Positions 42,541-53,870 of a stretch of 64,000 nucleotides of DNA are shown one piece after another. The stretch is from Okapia johnstoni (Eukaryota > Chordata > Mammalia > Artiodactyla > Giraffidae): assembly GCA_024291935.2 (NCBI GenBank), contig CM044305.1:90822397-90886396 (forward strand), given 5' to 3'. The notes beneath the pieces were generated by a model. The model did not search any database and was not told the origin of the DNA. It saw only the letters and a list, made by a program, of their open reading frames with translations. Position numbers and translations under genes: made by a program. Positions within the stretch are counted from its first letter, which is position 1. Each line of letters begins with the position of its first letter.

Positions 42541-43015
42541 TTAATTTTTTTTAATTTTATTGAAGTATAGTTGATTTACAATGTTGTGTTAATTTCTGCT
42601 GTACAGCAAAGATTTGGTTATACATAGATATTCTTTTTCCTATTCTTTTCCATTATGGTTTATCACAGGATGTCAAATATTGTTTCCTGTGCTATAGAGT
42701 AGGACCTTGTTGTTTATTCATCCTATATATAGTAGTTTGCTACTCCCAAACTACCAATCTTTCTCTCCCCCACCCCCAATATCCATTGTTAACCATAAGT
42801 CTGCTCTCTGAATGTTTCTGTTTCATAGATATGTTCCTTTCTGTTATATTTTAGATTCCACATATAAGTGAAATCAATGGTATTTGGCTTTCTCTTTCTG
42901 ACTTACTTCACTCAGCATGATAATCTCTAGGTGCATCCATGTTGCTACCAATGGCATTATTTCATTCTTTGTTATGGCCAAGTAGTATTCCATTGTATTG
43001 CATATATAATTATAT
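42541..43015 (-). mobile_element. Ruminant L1 3' end
   Basis: T-rich start, ttgaagtatagttgatttac, tctgctgtacagcaaagatt, cataagtctgctctctgaat, gcatccatgttgctaccaat, then ccattgtattgcatatataa. About 470 bp of antisense 3' UTR. Confidence 0.87.
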
Positions 43016-43084
43016 ATATTAGAAGTATTAGAAGGTTCCTGTGTTTAAAATATTCCTCTTTCATATGAATCATCAACGACCTAG

Positions 43085-43260
43085 TGGAGTCTCTGTCACT
43101 AGCCAGCTGTATGATCCTGGATAAGTCACTTAATCTCTCTGGGCTTTAGCAGTTCGGCTGGTATCAAAGGACTCTGGCAACAATATTTATTGAGCAGCTT
43201 CTATGTATTAGTTGCTGTACTCAGCTATTCTGCCGCCTAGGACATTACTGATTCACAGCA
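43085..43260 (+). mobile_element. MIR SINE, 3' two-thirds
   Basis: agccagctgtatgatcctgg, aagtcacttaatctctctgg and tttattgagcagcttctatg. The last phrase may belong to a second old repeat. Confidence 0.55.
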
Positions 43261-44257
43261 TTTCCTCTTTGTCATGTTCACCACAGCCTCTCCAGATCAT
43301 CCCACTCTAAGCCTAGGTGACAGAATGGAACTAAAGGAACACCCATTGAGTTTTTAAACCAGAACACTAGAAGACTGAGGAAACTTGCCTGTGTGGTTTG
43401 ATGAGGCTAAGTGGGAATTAAATCAAGATTTATCCCTGAAGAGGATAAATGCTCCATAGAAGAGGGTTTTTAAGAAACTCCATCATAAGCTGATTTTCTA
43501 TATAAGATTTGTGGATCAAAAGCATTTTCTACACGTGCATATGGGTATATATGTAGGCATATAGCAGACTTTGGGAACCTCTGGTTCCATGCCTAATTAT
43601 ATCCAGCCCTGGCAAAGTTCAGTCAAAAGTTTGTGACTCTGTGGGTTAGATTGAGTTTGCTAGTGAATTGCCAGGTACTCTGGGGCAACCATGAAGTACT
43701 ATCTGGAGCAATCAGCCTTGAGGGGCCCTAACAGAAAGATAAACCTGGAGTTGGCCTGGATCTCTCAGTCTAGAGTTGGTGGAGTGGATTGAGTGAGTCT
43801 GGCCCAGAGTGAGCCAAGGGTCAGCTTGTGCTGGGGGAGACTTAGTCCATCTTGCCTCCAATTTCCCAGGAACCTCTGACGTTTTTTGATTTCCACCTCT
43901 GTGCTCAGAACTGGCAGTAGACATGTAGATGAGCTTTGAGGAGGAACAGATATCCAGCCTGTTTTGGTTCCTCCTTGTAGCTAAGGGAATCCATCCACGA
44001 GCCACTTAGAAGGACTGGGCCCATTGGCCTCAGTCAACCCAGTGGTTCCAGGAAGCCCCTTCCAGGCACCCAGCGCTCTTCGGTACCTTATGGACCTGGG
44101 ACTTCTGGTTCTGATGATCTGTCAGTTGCCTGACTTGGTCTGGTGAGATCTGAGGCTTTCTGTTTTCCTTCCTAGATTCAGATTCATCATGTAACTTCTT
44201 GATTGAGTGAACAATGTCTGGTCTCTCCCAGAAAACCTGGTACCTAGGCTGCCATGC
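43261..44257. other. Unrecognised sequence
   Basis: No named repeat and no recognised exon. A 97-codon minus frame (43712-44005) has no known motif. Confidence 0.42.
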
Positions 44258-44400
44258 TCCTGATCTGGGAATCTAGACACTGGAGTCCTAGCCTTAGCTC
44301 AAGAATCAACTGGCAGCAAAACTTTGGCCAAATCACTTCCCCTTTCTGGGCCTCAATTTTCCCCTCAATAAAATTAAGGAGTGGGCCTGGCTGATACTCT
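44258..44400 (+). mobile_element. MIR SINE, 5' two-thirds
   Basis: cactggagtcctagccttag, actttggccaaatcacttcc and tgggcctcaattttcccctc are consecutive sense MIR blocks. Confidence 0.65.
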
Positions 44401-44406
44401 GGTTTT

Positions 44407-44652
44407 CAGTTTCATTTTCTCTCCCATTTTGTATCTTTCTGACCCTTTTGTGTACTACACCGATTTATCTTTCTACTTGCCATTTTTTTTCTTTTTCTCA
44501 GCACCCTCTCCTCACTCCCCTCCCCCACTGCCAACCCCTGACTCTCCCTTTTATCATTTTTTCAATCGCCTTCTATCTTCCACGTCCCTCTCAACTGTCT
44601 TCTTCCTGCACTGCTATTCCCATTCCCCTACATGCCCTCCATATTTTTCTTA
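44407..44652. repeat. Polypyrimidine-biased stretch
   Basis: About 245 bases in which T and C dominate the plus strand (ctcctcactcccctccccca and similar). Open frames across it are a composition effect. Such mirror-rich tracts can adopt triplex DNA. Confidence 0.7.
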
Positions 44653-44880
44653 AATAGCCACTGGAAGGAATGAAGCATATTTGGAAAATAGAATTCAGTG
44701 TTGAATTGAGTGCTATGGTCCATTCTCTCAATTATCTGCTGTGCGATGCTTGAAGATAAAAACAGAGTCCCAGTACCTTACCCTTCCTTAAGAAGCAGGC
44801 ACTGCAAACAGGAGTTTCCTTTGATAACTGTGTGTGACCTACAATCGACATTGGTTTTGTGGGTCAGTAGCCACCATGGA

Positions 44881-45153
44881 TGGAGAAGGCAATGGCACCC
44901 CACTCCAGTACTCTTGCCTGGAAAATCCCACGGATGGAGGAGCCTGGTAGGCCACAGTCCATGGGGTCGCTAAAAGTCGGACACGGCTGAGCAACTTCAC
45001 TTTCACTTTGCCCTTTCATGCATTGGAGAAGGAAATGGCAACCCACTCCAGTGTTCTTGCCTAGAGAATCCCAGGGACGGGGGAGCCTGGTGGGCTGCCG
45101 TCTATGGGGTCACACAGAGTTGGACATGACTGAAGCGACTTAGCAGCAGCAGC
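44881..45153 (+). mobile_element. BOV-A2 SINE, complete dimer
   Basis: Two A monomers and the AGC tail. Perfect 12-bp duplication agccaccatgga at 44869-44880 and 45154-45165. Confidence 0.95.
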
Positions 45154-45165
45154 AGCCACCATGGA

Positions 45166-45486
45166 GGAGAGGTTCCCTGCCCTTGACTGTGGCATCTGGC
45201 CCACTTGGTTAGCTCAGGCTATCAGCATGGCATTGCTAAAGATAGCTGGACCAGGTGGGGGCCTCTTATTTGAAGCCTGGGGCTTGACGAACCTGTGAGA
45301 AGAGAAGGTGTGCCTTGCTTGCTATATCAAGCACTGGCCTTACACATCTCAGCTTTCAGTTTTCACGAAGACAAGAGTCCTTCCATAATGCCCAGACATT
45401 CCTGAATCACTCAAACTGGGGGGAGAAGTGTACATAGACTTTCTGAAAAATACTTTCAGCTATTTTTTTTAGAAGCTCCTCATCGA
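45166..45486. other. No recognisable gene or repeat
   Basis: Ordinary sequence between the BOV-A2 and the BovB fragment. Confidence 0.35.
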
Positions 45487-46458
45487 GAAGCAACTGTTAG
45501 GATCAGACATGGAACAACAGACTGGTTCAAAACTGGGAAAGGAGTACGTCAAGGCTGTATATTGTCACCCTGCTTATTTAACTTATATGCAGATTACATC
45601 ATGAGAAATGCCAGGCTAGATGACTCACAAGCTGGAATCAATATTGCTGGGAGAAATATCAACAACCTCAGATATGCAGATGATACCACTCTAATCGTAG
45701 AAAGTAAAGAGGAGCTAAAGAACCTCTTGACGAACGTGAAAGAGGAGAGAGAAGAAGGTGGTTTAAAACTCAGCATTCAAAAACCTAAAATCATGGCATC
45801 TGTTCCCGTCACTTCATGGCAAATAGATGGGTAAAAAGTGGAAGCAGTGACAGATTTTATTTTCTTGGACTCCAAAATCACTGCAGATGGTGACTGCAGC
45901 CATGAAATTAAAAGACACTTGCTCCTTGGAAGAAAAGCTATGACCAACCTAGACAGCATATTAAAAAAGAGAGACATCACTTTGCTGACAAAGGTCCATA
46001 TAGTCAAAGCTCTGGTTTTTCCATTAGTCATGTATGGATGTGAGAACTGGACCCTAAAGAAGGCTGAATGCCAAGGAATTGATGCTTTTGAACTGTGGTG
46101 CTGGAGAAGACTCTTGAGAGTCCCTTGGACAGTAAGGAGATCCAACCACTCAATCTTAAAGGAAATCAACCCTAAATATTCATTGGAAAGACTGATGTTG
46201 AAGCTGAAGCTCCAATACTTTGGCCACCTGCTGCAAAGAGCCGACTCGCTAGAAAAGATCCTGATGATGGGAAAGATTGAGGGCAGGAGAAGGGGGTCAC
46301 AGAGGACTAGATGGTTGGATGGCATCACCAACTCATTGGACATGAGTTTGAGCAAGCTCCAGGAGATAGTGAAGGACAGGGAAGCCTGATGTGCTGCAGT
46401 CCATGGGGTCATAAAGAATCGGACATTACTTAGCAACTGAACAACAGCAGCAGCAGCG
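45487..46458 (+). mobile_element. BovB LINE fragment with a SINE-like AGC tail
   Basis: Begins in the RT domain (gaagcaactgttaggatcag) and ends with cttagcaactgaacaacagc and CAG repeats. The (ACTGA)n ending of the copies at 29.9 and 61.5 kb is absent. Many substitutions relative to those copies point to an older subfamily. Confidence 0.9.
45562..46389 (+). pseudogene. BovB ORF2 RT core and C-terminus, one internal stop
   Basis: One frame is open from about 45490 to 46389 with a single TAA at 45832-45834, where the copy at 60.9 kb has a GAA codon. It carries SPCLFNLYADYIM, NINNLRYADDTT (the catalytic YADD), KITADGDCSHEIKRHLLLG, VFPLVMYGCENWT and FELWCWRRLLRVPWT. The endonuclease and the front of the RT are absent through 5' truncation. 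No frameshift over 900 bases is unusual for the copies here. Confidence 0.88.
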
Positions 46459-46959
46459 GTAAGAGCATTATGGAAGCCAGTGGTTAGACCTGGGGCAGAG
46501 ATCATATCCTGGATGAGCAGCACTGGAAGGGTGGGGACCAAGGGCTTCACAAAGTCCTGAGGGTCCTCAGATTGGAGATTTGCCTTCTGGAGACACTTCA
46601 CATGGCTAGCCATTCTCTTCTGGCCCATCTCCACTTTCCCCTTGAGAGTCCAAAGGTCAACCTATACACAGCCTATCGAAACTATTGCAATTCTAGATTT
46701 ACTGGAGTGGGAATGAAGCTCAACTCTGTACGCTTTCAAACTGATTACTCCCAGACCCTTTCTCTACTCCCATTCCCCAACCTCTGAGGTTTCCTGCAGC
46801 TGCAAGTTCCTTCTACCCTAAACGAAACTGTGCACCCTTGAGCATTTAGAATTCATTGTACTTCATAAAGCTCACCGGCTCCTTCCACTCTGGTGTCTGC
46901 TACATTTACAAATGTCACCTTAGCATCCTCCAAAAACATATTAGCTCCTCAATCAGGTG
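46459..46959. other. No recognisable gene or repeat
   Basis: Ordinary sequence, short frames only. Confidence 0.38.
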
Positions 46960-47140
46960 TCCTGAGAATACAGTCAACAGAGGAGTCTGCCAAAGGGAGC
47001 AAAAATAACTCAAGTTTTCTACTATGATGGAAGCTTGTGATACATAGGTGGATACTCATCAAAATGAACCCATCAAGTGGCTCTTTTAAGCTTTGTGCAT
47101 TTCCTGGATGTAAATTTTACCTCAAAGAAAGAACAATAAA
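46960..47140 (+). mobile_element. Old L1 3' end
   Basis: gtggatactcatcaaaatga, ctttgtgcatttcctggatg and taaattttacctcaaagaaa are the sense 3' end of old mammalian L1. Confidence 0.6.
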
Positions 47141-47245
47141 CACATTTTACACTCTAGTTAATGTCATGAATGCTAGGAGTTTAGGAGTTAAGTGTACTCA
47201 TGTCTGCAGCTTATTATGAGGTGAATCTAAAAGATAAGATGGATT

Positions 47246-47291
47246 GCTGCTGCTGCTGCTAAGTCGCTTCAGTCGTGTCCGACTCTGTGCG
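47246..47291 (-). mobile_element. 46-bp BOV-A2 tail fragment
   Basis: (TGC)n followed by taagtcgcttcagtcgtgtc and cgactctgtgcgg: only the 3' terminal part of BOV-A2, antisense. Severe 5' truncation. Confidence 0.85.
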
Positions 47292-48040
47292 GATGGGTAA
47301 ATGGATAACATGTGATAGAAAGCAAATACAGCAAAGTACTAACTGAAAATGAAGTTGTCACCTGGGTGGGTTTAAGGCTTACATCAAGGCACTGTCTTGT
47401 CTTCTCCTCATTGTCATCTCACTCAGGCACTGAGTGATGAGTCCCCAAACCAAGATAGAGGACACTGGGTCCTCATCAGCCCTCACCCAGCTGGCAGGGC
47501 ACCTCTTTGCTTCCCAGTGTTTGTCAAAACCAGTGGTCCAGTGCATTGGACACAAGTTGAGAGATGCTTGGGCAAGGTCAGGTACGTCTCCTTAGTCTTC
47601 TCCTGACCTGATAGCCAAATGTCAACCACAGAAGCAGCATCTCCCCTGTGCTCCCTCCTTGCCACCTGCCCAGCTTCAGTACTCCAACAACTAGAAGTAA
47701 AATGCACATGTTATTTACCAAATCCTGTTTTGTCATGCTTTTCCAGAAACATGCTTCACTCTGGCCTTGATCTGATTGTGCCAGAACTGATTCCAACATG
47801 ATGCTGGTGACAAAGTGACAGTGTTGGCCTTAATTGTGTGTAAGCTTTTTTGGAGGAACTTGGACCTCTGTTTCTTGATGCCTTCTCTCTGCTGCCCTTT
47901 CCCCCATGCCTATTCCATGTCCCATCTCAAAGGCTATGAGATCCTTAATAGCATCACTGAAAATAGCCACTAGTGTTATTGTCTTGTTAGTCCTCTCTCA
48001 TGGCTGTGGTCACTGGACATCTGCCCCTCATTTTAGTGAC
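47292..48040. other. Unrecognised sequence
   Basis: Several overlapping 60-75 codon frames on both strands between 47400 and 47800, none with a known motif. No named repeat. Confidence 0.4.
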
Positions 48041-48044
48041 TAGT

Positions 48045-48140
48045 ATTTAATTATTCAACAACCAGGTATTGGGCACCTACTCTATGCCAGGCAGTAACCA
48101 AGTGTGGGGAGATGGAGTGATGTTGACATAAGCAGACATC
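48045..48140 (+). repeat. Old interspersed repeat, 5' start
   Basis: attattcaacaaccaggtat, gggcacctactctatgccag, then ggagatggagtg. Same old family start as at 3985 and 26752. Confidence 0.4.
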
Positions 48141-48202
48141 AACATCTACTCTTGAGTTGCACTCAACCTAGCAGTTGAGCTACACAAAGAGGGGGTGAGA
48201 GG

Positions 48203-48325
48203 GAGTTTCCTGATGGCCCACTGGTTGGGACTCCATGCTTTCACTGCTGGGGCATGGGTTCGACCCCTGGCTGGGGAACTAAGATCCTGCAAGCTGCTTG
48301 GTATGGCCAAAAATTTTAAAAAAAT
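48203..48325 (+). mobile_element. CHR-type tRNA-Glu SINE
   Basis: Sense head gagtttcctgatggcccact, box B gggttcgacccc, ctgcaagctgcttggtatgg and a worn A-rich tail. Confidence 0.88.
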
Positions 48326-48629
48326 GTGTTTTTGAAAAAGGAGTGAGAGGTGAGACTGCAACAATCTGTGGTAAAGGAACCATCTGCAACCAGCCTCCTT
48401 CCCAGACTTACCATCCACTCGCTGTCAAGGCATCTACCACCATTAAGTGCTGACATCTTCCAGAACCACCCCCACCCCCGCCACCTCACAACTCTTCTCT
48501 GACCTTCAGACACTTACTGTTTCCAGGTGCCAATTTGATATGCCCTCCTGGATGAATGGTCTACAGGTCCATTAAACTCAACACATCCTACATCAAACTC
48601 AGAATTCATTGCTCTCTTTGAGTATCTTT

Positions 48630-48751
48630 GTTTATTTTTTGGCCATGCTGTGTGGCATGCAGGATCTTAGTTCCCTGACCAGGAATCAAACCCAGTTTCC
48701 CTGCATTGGAAGCTTCAAGTCTTAATCACTGGACCACCAGGGAGGTCCCCC
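48630..48751 (-). mobile_element. CHR-type tRNA-Glu SINE
   Basis: ttggccatgctgtgtggcat, box B complement caggaatcaaaccc and head complement ccaccagggaggtcccc. Confidence 0.92.
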
Positions 48752-48799
48752 TTCTCCTGTATCTTCAGTCTCACATTGGAGTCTCTTTTGAGGCATAAT

Positions 48800-49030
48800 T
48801 TGTGTTTCCTTGCATCCTGACCTCTCCAGGCAGGTTTACTGACTGCCTCTTAGTTGTTTCTATGGCCCTTGGTGCAAACCCACAGCATTTATTGCACTGT
48901 CTTGTGATGTTTTTCTCACCTGGCCTCCCCAGCCATTCTGTGAGTTCCTTTAGGGCAGGACCTGTAGACTTTCTCATTTTTGTATCCTTGTGCCTAGCAC
49001 TGCATGACATGTAATGGGAGCTGAGTGTGA
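48800..49030 (+). mobile_element. L2 LINE 3' end
   Basis: tgtgagttcctttagggcag, gtatccttgtgcctagcact and the preceding atttattgcactgtcttgtg match the ordered L2 3' end. Confidence 0.5.
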
Positions 49031-49039
49031 GACAGCTGA

Positions 49040-49590
49040 ATGAAGTGGAATCGAGTGACTGATCCTATCCTGGACAATTCAGTGAAGCTTTGTGGAGGAG
49101 ATTATGTTTATACTGGATCTTGGAGAATCCAAGTTGGTCAGGGAGTGTGGAGTGCTGTCTCCAAGCAAAAGCAAAGTATGTGAGGTGCTGTGAGATGTCC
49201 AAGTGAAGCCATTGGGAAGGCAGCTGGAGGTATGGGCCTGGAGCCTACGAAAGAGGCTAGGCTCTAGATGAAGGTCTGGAAGTTGCCAGTGTGGAGGACA
49301 GAGGTTGAAGCCATGGGCAGATGAAATCACCCAAAGACAGCGGGTGGAAGTGGGGAAAAAAAAAGCACTTGGGATGGAACCCCAGGGAGGATCAGATTTA
49401 GAGGTGGACAGACAGAAGAGTAGGAGCCCATGAAGGAGACTAAGAAGAAGGGAAGTAAGAATCAGGGAGGAAGGGGAACAAGAGAGTGGTAGGAGGAAAA
49501 AAAGAGAAAACAAAGGAAGAGGAGATTTGTGGAGAAATAAGCCTACTAATGGCCAAGAAGCACTGGAAAAGATGCTTAGTAGCAGGGGTT
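49040..49590 (+). repeat. Old interspersed repeat, partial
   Basis: gaggtgctgtgagatgtcca, aggtatgggcctggagccta, gaagccatgggcagatgaaa and ggatggaaccccagggagg are the middle and late blocks of the old family seen at 20.5 and 30.7 kb. The 144-codon minus frame through it is a composition effect. Confidence 0.45.
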
Positions 49591-49671
49591 CTTTTTAGTC
49601 ATTCATCAGGAAAATGCGACTCGTGAAAAATCACAGTGAAGTACCACTTTACATCCGCTATGGATGGCTGC
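49591..49671 (+). mobile_element. Old L1 fragment next to the young L1
   Basis: gtcattcatcaggaaaatgc and accactttacatccgctatg are a sense old-L1 ORF2/3' block. The young-type L1 begins immediately after. Confidence 0.5.
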
Positions 49672-50207
49672 ATTTTTTTTTAATTTATTTATTTTAGTTG
49701 GGGGCTAATTGCTTTACAATATTGTAGTAGTTTTTGCCATACATTGACACGAATCAGCCATGGGTTTACATGTGTTCCCCATCCTGAACCCTCCGCCCAC
49801 CTCCCTCCCCATCCCATCCCTCCGGGTCATCGCATTGCCCCAGCCCTGATAGCATTTGTCTCATGCATCGAACTTGGAATGGTGTTCTGTTTCACATATG
49901 ATATATATACATGTTTAAATGCTATTCTTTCAGAACGTTCCCACCTCACCTTCTCCCTCAGAGTCCATAATACTGTTCTATGCATCTGTGTCTCTTATTC
50001 TGTCTCGCATATAGGGTTATCATTACCATCTTTCAAATTCCATATATATGCATTAGTATAATGTATTGGTGTTTTTCTTTCTCGCTTACTTCACTCTGTA
50101 TTATGGGCTCCAGTTTCATGCATCTCGATAGAACAGATTCAAATGTATCCTTTTTAATGGCTGAGAAATATTCAATTGTGTATATGTACCACAGCTTCCT
50201 TACCCAT

Positions 50208-50771
50208 TCATCTGATGATGGACATCTTCCATGTCCTGGCTATTATAAACAGTGCTGCGATGAACATTGGGGTACACGTGTCTCTTTCAATTCTGGTTTC
50301 CTCGGTGTGTATGCCCAGCAGTGGGATTGCTGGGTCATATGGCAGTTCTATTCCCAGTTTTTTAAGGAGTCTCCACACTGTTCTCCATAGTGGCTGTACT
50401 AGTTTGCATTCCCACCAACAGTGTAAGAGGGTTCCCTTTTCTCCACACCCTCTCCAGCGTTTATTGTTTGTGGACTTTTGGATAGCAGCCATTCTGACTG
50501 GCATGAAATGGTACCTCATTGTGGTTTTGATTTGCATTTCTCTAATAATGGGTGATGTTGAGCACCTTTTCATGTGTTTGTTAGCCATCTGTATGTCTTC
50601 TTTGGAGAAATGTCTGTTTAGTTCTTTGGCCCATTTTTTGATTGGGTCCTTTATTTTTCTGGAATTCAGCTTTAGGAGTTGCTTGTATATTTTTGAGATT
50701 AATTGTTTGTCCGTTGCTTCGTTTGCTATTATTTTCTCCCATTCTGAAGGCTGTCTTTTCACCTTGTTCAT
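50208..50771 (-). pseudogene. L1 ORF2 C-terminal segment
   Basis: 187 codons on the minus strand, the longest L1 frame here. From the N-terminal end: [54 protein letters not shown], then the Cys-rich box [17 protein letters not shown] with its Cys and His residues intact, and [16 protein letters not shown]. The real ORF2 continues past both ends with disruptions, and the Met is internal. Confidence 0.9.
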
Positions 50772-51851
50772 AGTTTCCTTTGTTGTGCAAAAGCTTTTAA
50801 TTTTAATTAGGTCCCCATTTGTTTATTTTTGCTTTTATTTCCAATATTCTGGGAGATGGGTCATAGAGGATCCTGCTGTGATTTATGTCGGAGAGTGTTT
50901 TGCCTATATTTTCCTATGTTTTTGGATGTTTTATAGTTTCTGGTCTTACTTTTAGATCTTTAATCCATTTTTTGGAGTTTATTTTTGTGTATGTTTGATT
51001 AGGAAGTGTTCTAGTTTCATTTCTTTTACAAGTGGTTGACCAGTTTTTTCCCAGCACCACTTGTTTAAAGAGATTGTCTTTTCTCCATTGTATATTCTTG
51101 TCTCCTTTGTCGAAGATAAGGTGTCATAGGCACGTGGACTTATCTCTGGGCTTTCCATTGATTATATTTCTGTCTTTGTGCCAGTACCATTACTGTCTTG
51201 ATGATTGTGGCTTTGTTGTATAGCCTGTAGTCAGGCAGGTTGATTCTTCAGTTTCCATTCTTCTTCCTCTCCAAGATTTGCTTTGGCTATTCGGTTTTTT
51301 TATTATTCCATAAAAATTGTGAAATGATTTGTTTAGTTCTTTGAAAAATTACTTTGGTAGCTTGATAGGGGTTGCATTGATTCTATATGATTGCTTTGGG
51401 TCGTATACTCATTTTCAACTATATTAATTCTTCCAATCCATAAACACGGTATATTCTCCATCGTTTGTGCCCTCTTTGATTTTCTTTCATCAGTGTTTAA
51501 TAGTTTCCTTCATATAAGGTCCTTTGTTTCTTTAGGTAGATATATTCCTAATTTTTTATTCTTTTTTGTTGCAATGATGAATGGTATTGTTTCCTTAATT
51601 CTCTTCTCTGTTTTTCTCATTGTTAGTGTATAGGAATGCAAGGTATTTCTGTGCATTAATTCCTATATCCTGCAACTTTGCTATTTATTAATTGATTTGC
51701 TCTAGTTATTTTTCTGGTAGAATCTTTAGGGTTTTTCTATGTAGAGGAATCAGGTCTCTTGCAAACAGTGAGAGTTTTACTTCTTCTTTTCCTATCTGGG
51801 ATTCCTTTTATTTCTTTTTCTGCTTGATTGCTGTGGCCAAAACTTCCAAAA

Positions 51852-52178
51852 CTATGTTGAATTGTAGTGGTGAGAGTAGGCACCTTGTCTTGTTCCTGAC
51901 ATTAGGGGAATTGCTTTCAATATTTCACCATTAAGGAATAATGTTTGCTGTGCGTTATCATATATAGCTTTTTTTATGTTGAGGTATGTTCCCTCTATTG
52001 CTGCTTCTGGAGGGGTTTTTATCATAAATGGATGTTGAATTTTGTCAAGGCCTTTTCTGCATCTATTGAGATAATCATATGGTTTTTTATCTTTCAATTT
52101 TGTTAATGTGGTGTTAATACATTGATGATTTGCAGATATTAAAGAAACCTTGCATCCTGGTAAAGCCCACTTGGTCAT
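51852..52178 (-). pseudogene. L1 ORF2 reverse-transcriptase segment
   Basis: 108 codons on the minus strand from the RT region: LDKIQHPFMIKT, followed by EGTYLNIKKAIYD and [17 protein letters not shown], the stretch before the catalytic YADD-type box in L1. Flanking frames are disrupted, so no protein is made. Confidence 0.85.
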
Positions 52179-53257
52179 GAATGTATGATCTTTTTAAATA
52201 TGGTGTTGTTGATTCTGTTTTGCTGAAATTTTAGTAAGGATTTTTGCATCTATGTGCATCAAGTGATATTGGCCTGTAGTTTTTTTTTTTGTGGCATCTT
52301 TGTCGGTTTTGGAATTAGGGTGATGGTGGCCTCGTAGAATGAGTCTGAAGTTTACTTCTTCTGCAATTTTCTGGATGAGTTTGAGTAGGATAGGTGTTAG
52401 CTATTCTCTACATTTTTGTTGATTCAGTGTGATGCCTTCTGGTCTGGGCTTTTGTTTGCTGGAAGATTTGATTACAGTTCGGATTTCATTGCTTTGTGTA
52501 TGGGTTGTTAAGATATTCTGTTTCTTCCTGGTTCCGTTTTGGAAAGTTATACTTTTTAAAGAATTTGTCCATTTCTTCCAAAGTTGTACATTTTATTGGC
52601 ATATAGCTGTTGGTAGTTGTTCTCTTATGAACTTTGTATTTCTGTGTAGTTGTTGTGTCTCTCCATTTTCATTTCTAATTTTGTTGATTTGTTTCTTCTC
52701 CCTTTGTTTCTTGATGTGTTGGCTAATGGCTTGTCAATTTTGTTTATCTTCTCAAAAAACCTAGCTTTATTTTGTTGATTTTTGCTATGTCTTTTTTGTT
52801 TCTTTTTGCATTTATTTCTGCCTAATTTTAAAGATTTTTTTCCTTCTGCTAACACTGGGGTTCTTAAATCTCTTCCTTTCTCTAGTTGCTTTAGGTGTAG
52901 AGTTAGTTATTTTATTGATTTTTTTTCTTGTTTTCTTGAGGTACGCCTGTATTGATATGAACCGTCCCCTTAGCACTGACTTTTACAGTGTCCCATTGGT
53001 TTTGGGTTGTTGTGTTTTCATTTTTCATTCGTTTCTATGCATTATTTTGATTTATTTTTTATTTTCTTCTGTGATTTGTTGGTTATTCAGAAGCATGTTG
53101 TTTAGCCTTCATATTTTGTAATTTTTTAATAGTTTTTTTCCTGTATATTGAGGTCTTATCTTACTGCATTGTGGTCAGTGTAGATGATCGGGATGATTTC
53201 AATTTTTTTGGAATTTACCAGGTTAGATTTATTGGGGCAGGGATGTGATCTAGCCTG

Positions 53258-53870
53258 GGTATCCAGCTTTCCTAGCACCATTTATTGAAAGAGACTATTC
53301 TTTCTCCATTGGATGATCTTGGCATCCTTGTCAAAAATCAGTGTATAGGCTGATTTCTGGACTCTCAGTTCTGTTCCATTGGTCTATACGTGTTCAGTTG
53401 TGTCCAACTCTTTGTGACCCCCGTGGACTATAGCCCGCCAGGCTCCTCTGACCATAGAAGTTTCCCAGGCAAGAATACTGGAGCATGTTGCCATTTCCTA
53501 CTCCAGGGGATTTTCCTGACCCAGGGATTGAACCCACCTCTCTTGCATCTCCTGCATTGGCAGGTGGATTCTTTGCCACTACACCACCAAACAGTATCCA
53601 TTAATTTATATGTTAGTCCAATTTCAGTACTATACTGTCTTGATTTTGGTTGCTTTGTCTTCAGTTTTAAAATGGAGAAATGTGATTTATACAGCTTTGT
53701 TCTTTTTTGGTATTTTTAAGCTATTATGTGTACTCATGTTTTCATATGATTTTTAAGATCAATGTGTTGATTTCTACAAAAAAAAGGCTAGCTAGGATTT
53801 GACAGGAATTGTTTTGGATCTATAGAGCAATTTGGAGAATATTACCATCTTTACCCTCTTGGGCTTTTTC
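53258..53870 (-). mobile_element. Older L1 ORF2 fragment
   Basis: ccagctttcctagcaccatt, tattgaaagagactattctt and, beyond a SINE, ccaatttcagtactatactg, ttgatttctacaaaaaaaag and gacaggaattgttttggatc. These are antisense L1 ORF2 blocks that lie before those at the end of the young L1, so this is a separate element. Confidence 0.7.
53391..53588 (-). mobile_element. Bov-tA SINE, complete
   Basis: Antisense tail, A monomer (cccaggcaagaatactggag), box B complement cagggattgaaccc and a head complement ending caccacc. Inserted in the older L1. Confidence 0.9.

Larger units (their letters stand above)
49673..53257 (-). mobile_element. Ruminant L1, 5'-truncated, about 3.6 kb
   Basis: A T run (49673-49681) is the complement of the A tail. 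Then follow the 3' UTR complement (ttgggggctaattgctttac), a C-rich part matching L1 3' UTR, and most of the RT-to-end part of ORF2. The break near 53,257 (gcctggg then tatccag) joins L1 sequence from a different position, marking the 5' truncation point. ORF2 is frameshifted and full of stops. I found no convincing duplication. Confidence 0.88.

Noticed and set aside
45777..46634. 285-codon minus-strand frame, the second-longest in the window
   Set aside because: It is the antisense of BovB ORF2. BovB protein motifs are all in the plus-strand frame.
49079..49513. 144-codon minus-strand frame rich in Leu and Ser with a signal-peptide-like start
   Set aside because: It lies within the old interspersed repeat and is a composition effect of purine-rich sequence read in antisense.
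50176..50955. 259-codon plus-strand frame with hydrophobic segments resembling a membrane protein
   Set aside because: It is antisense to L1 ORF2. The Cys-rich C-terminal L1 box is on the minus strand, and AT-rich antisense L1 always looks hydrophobic.
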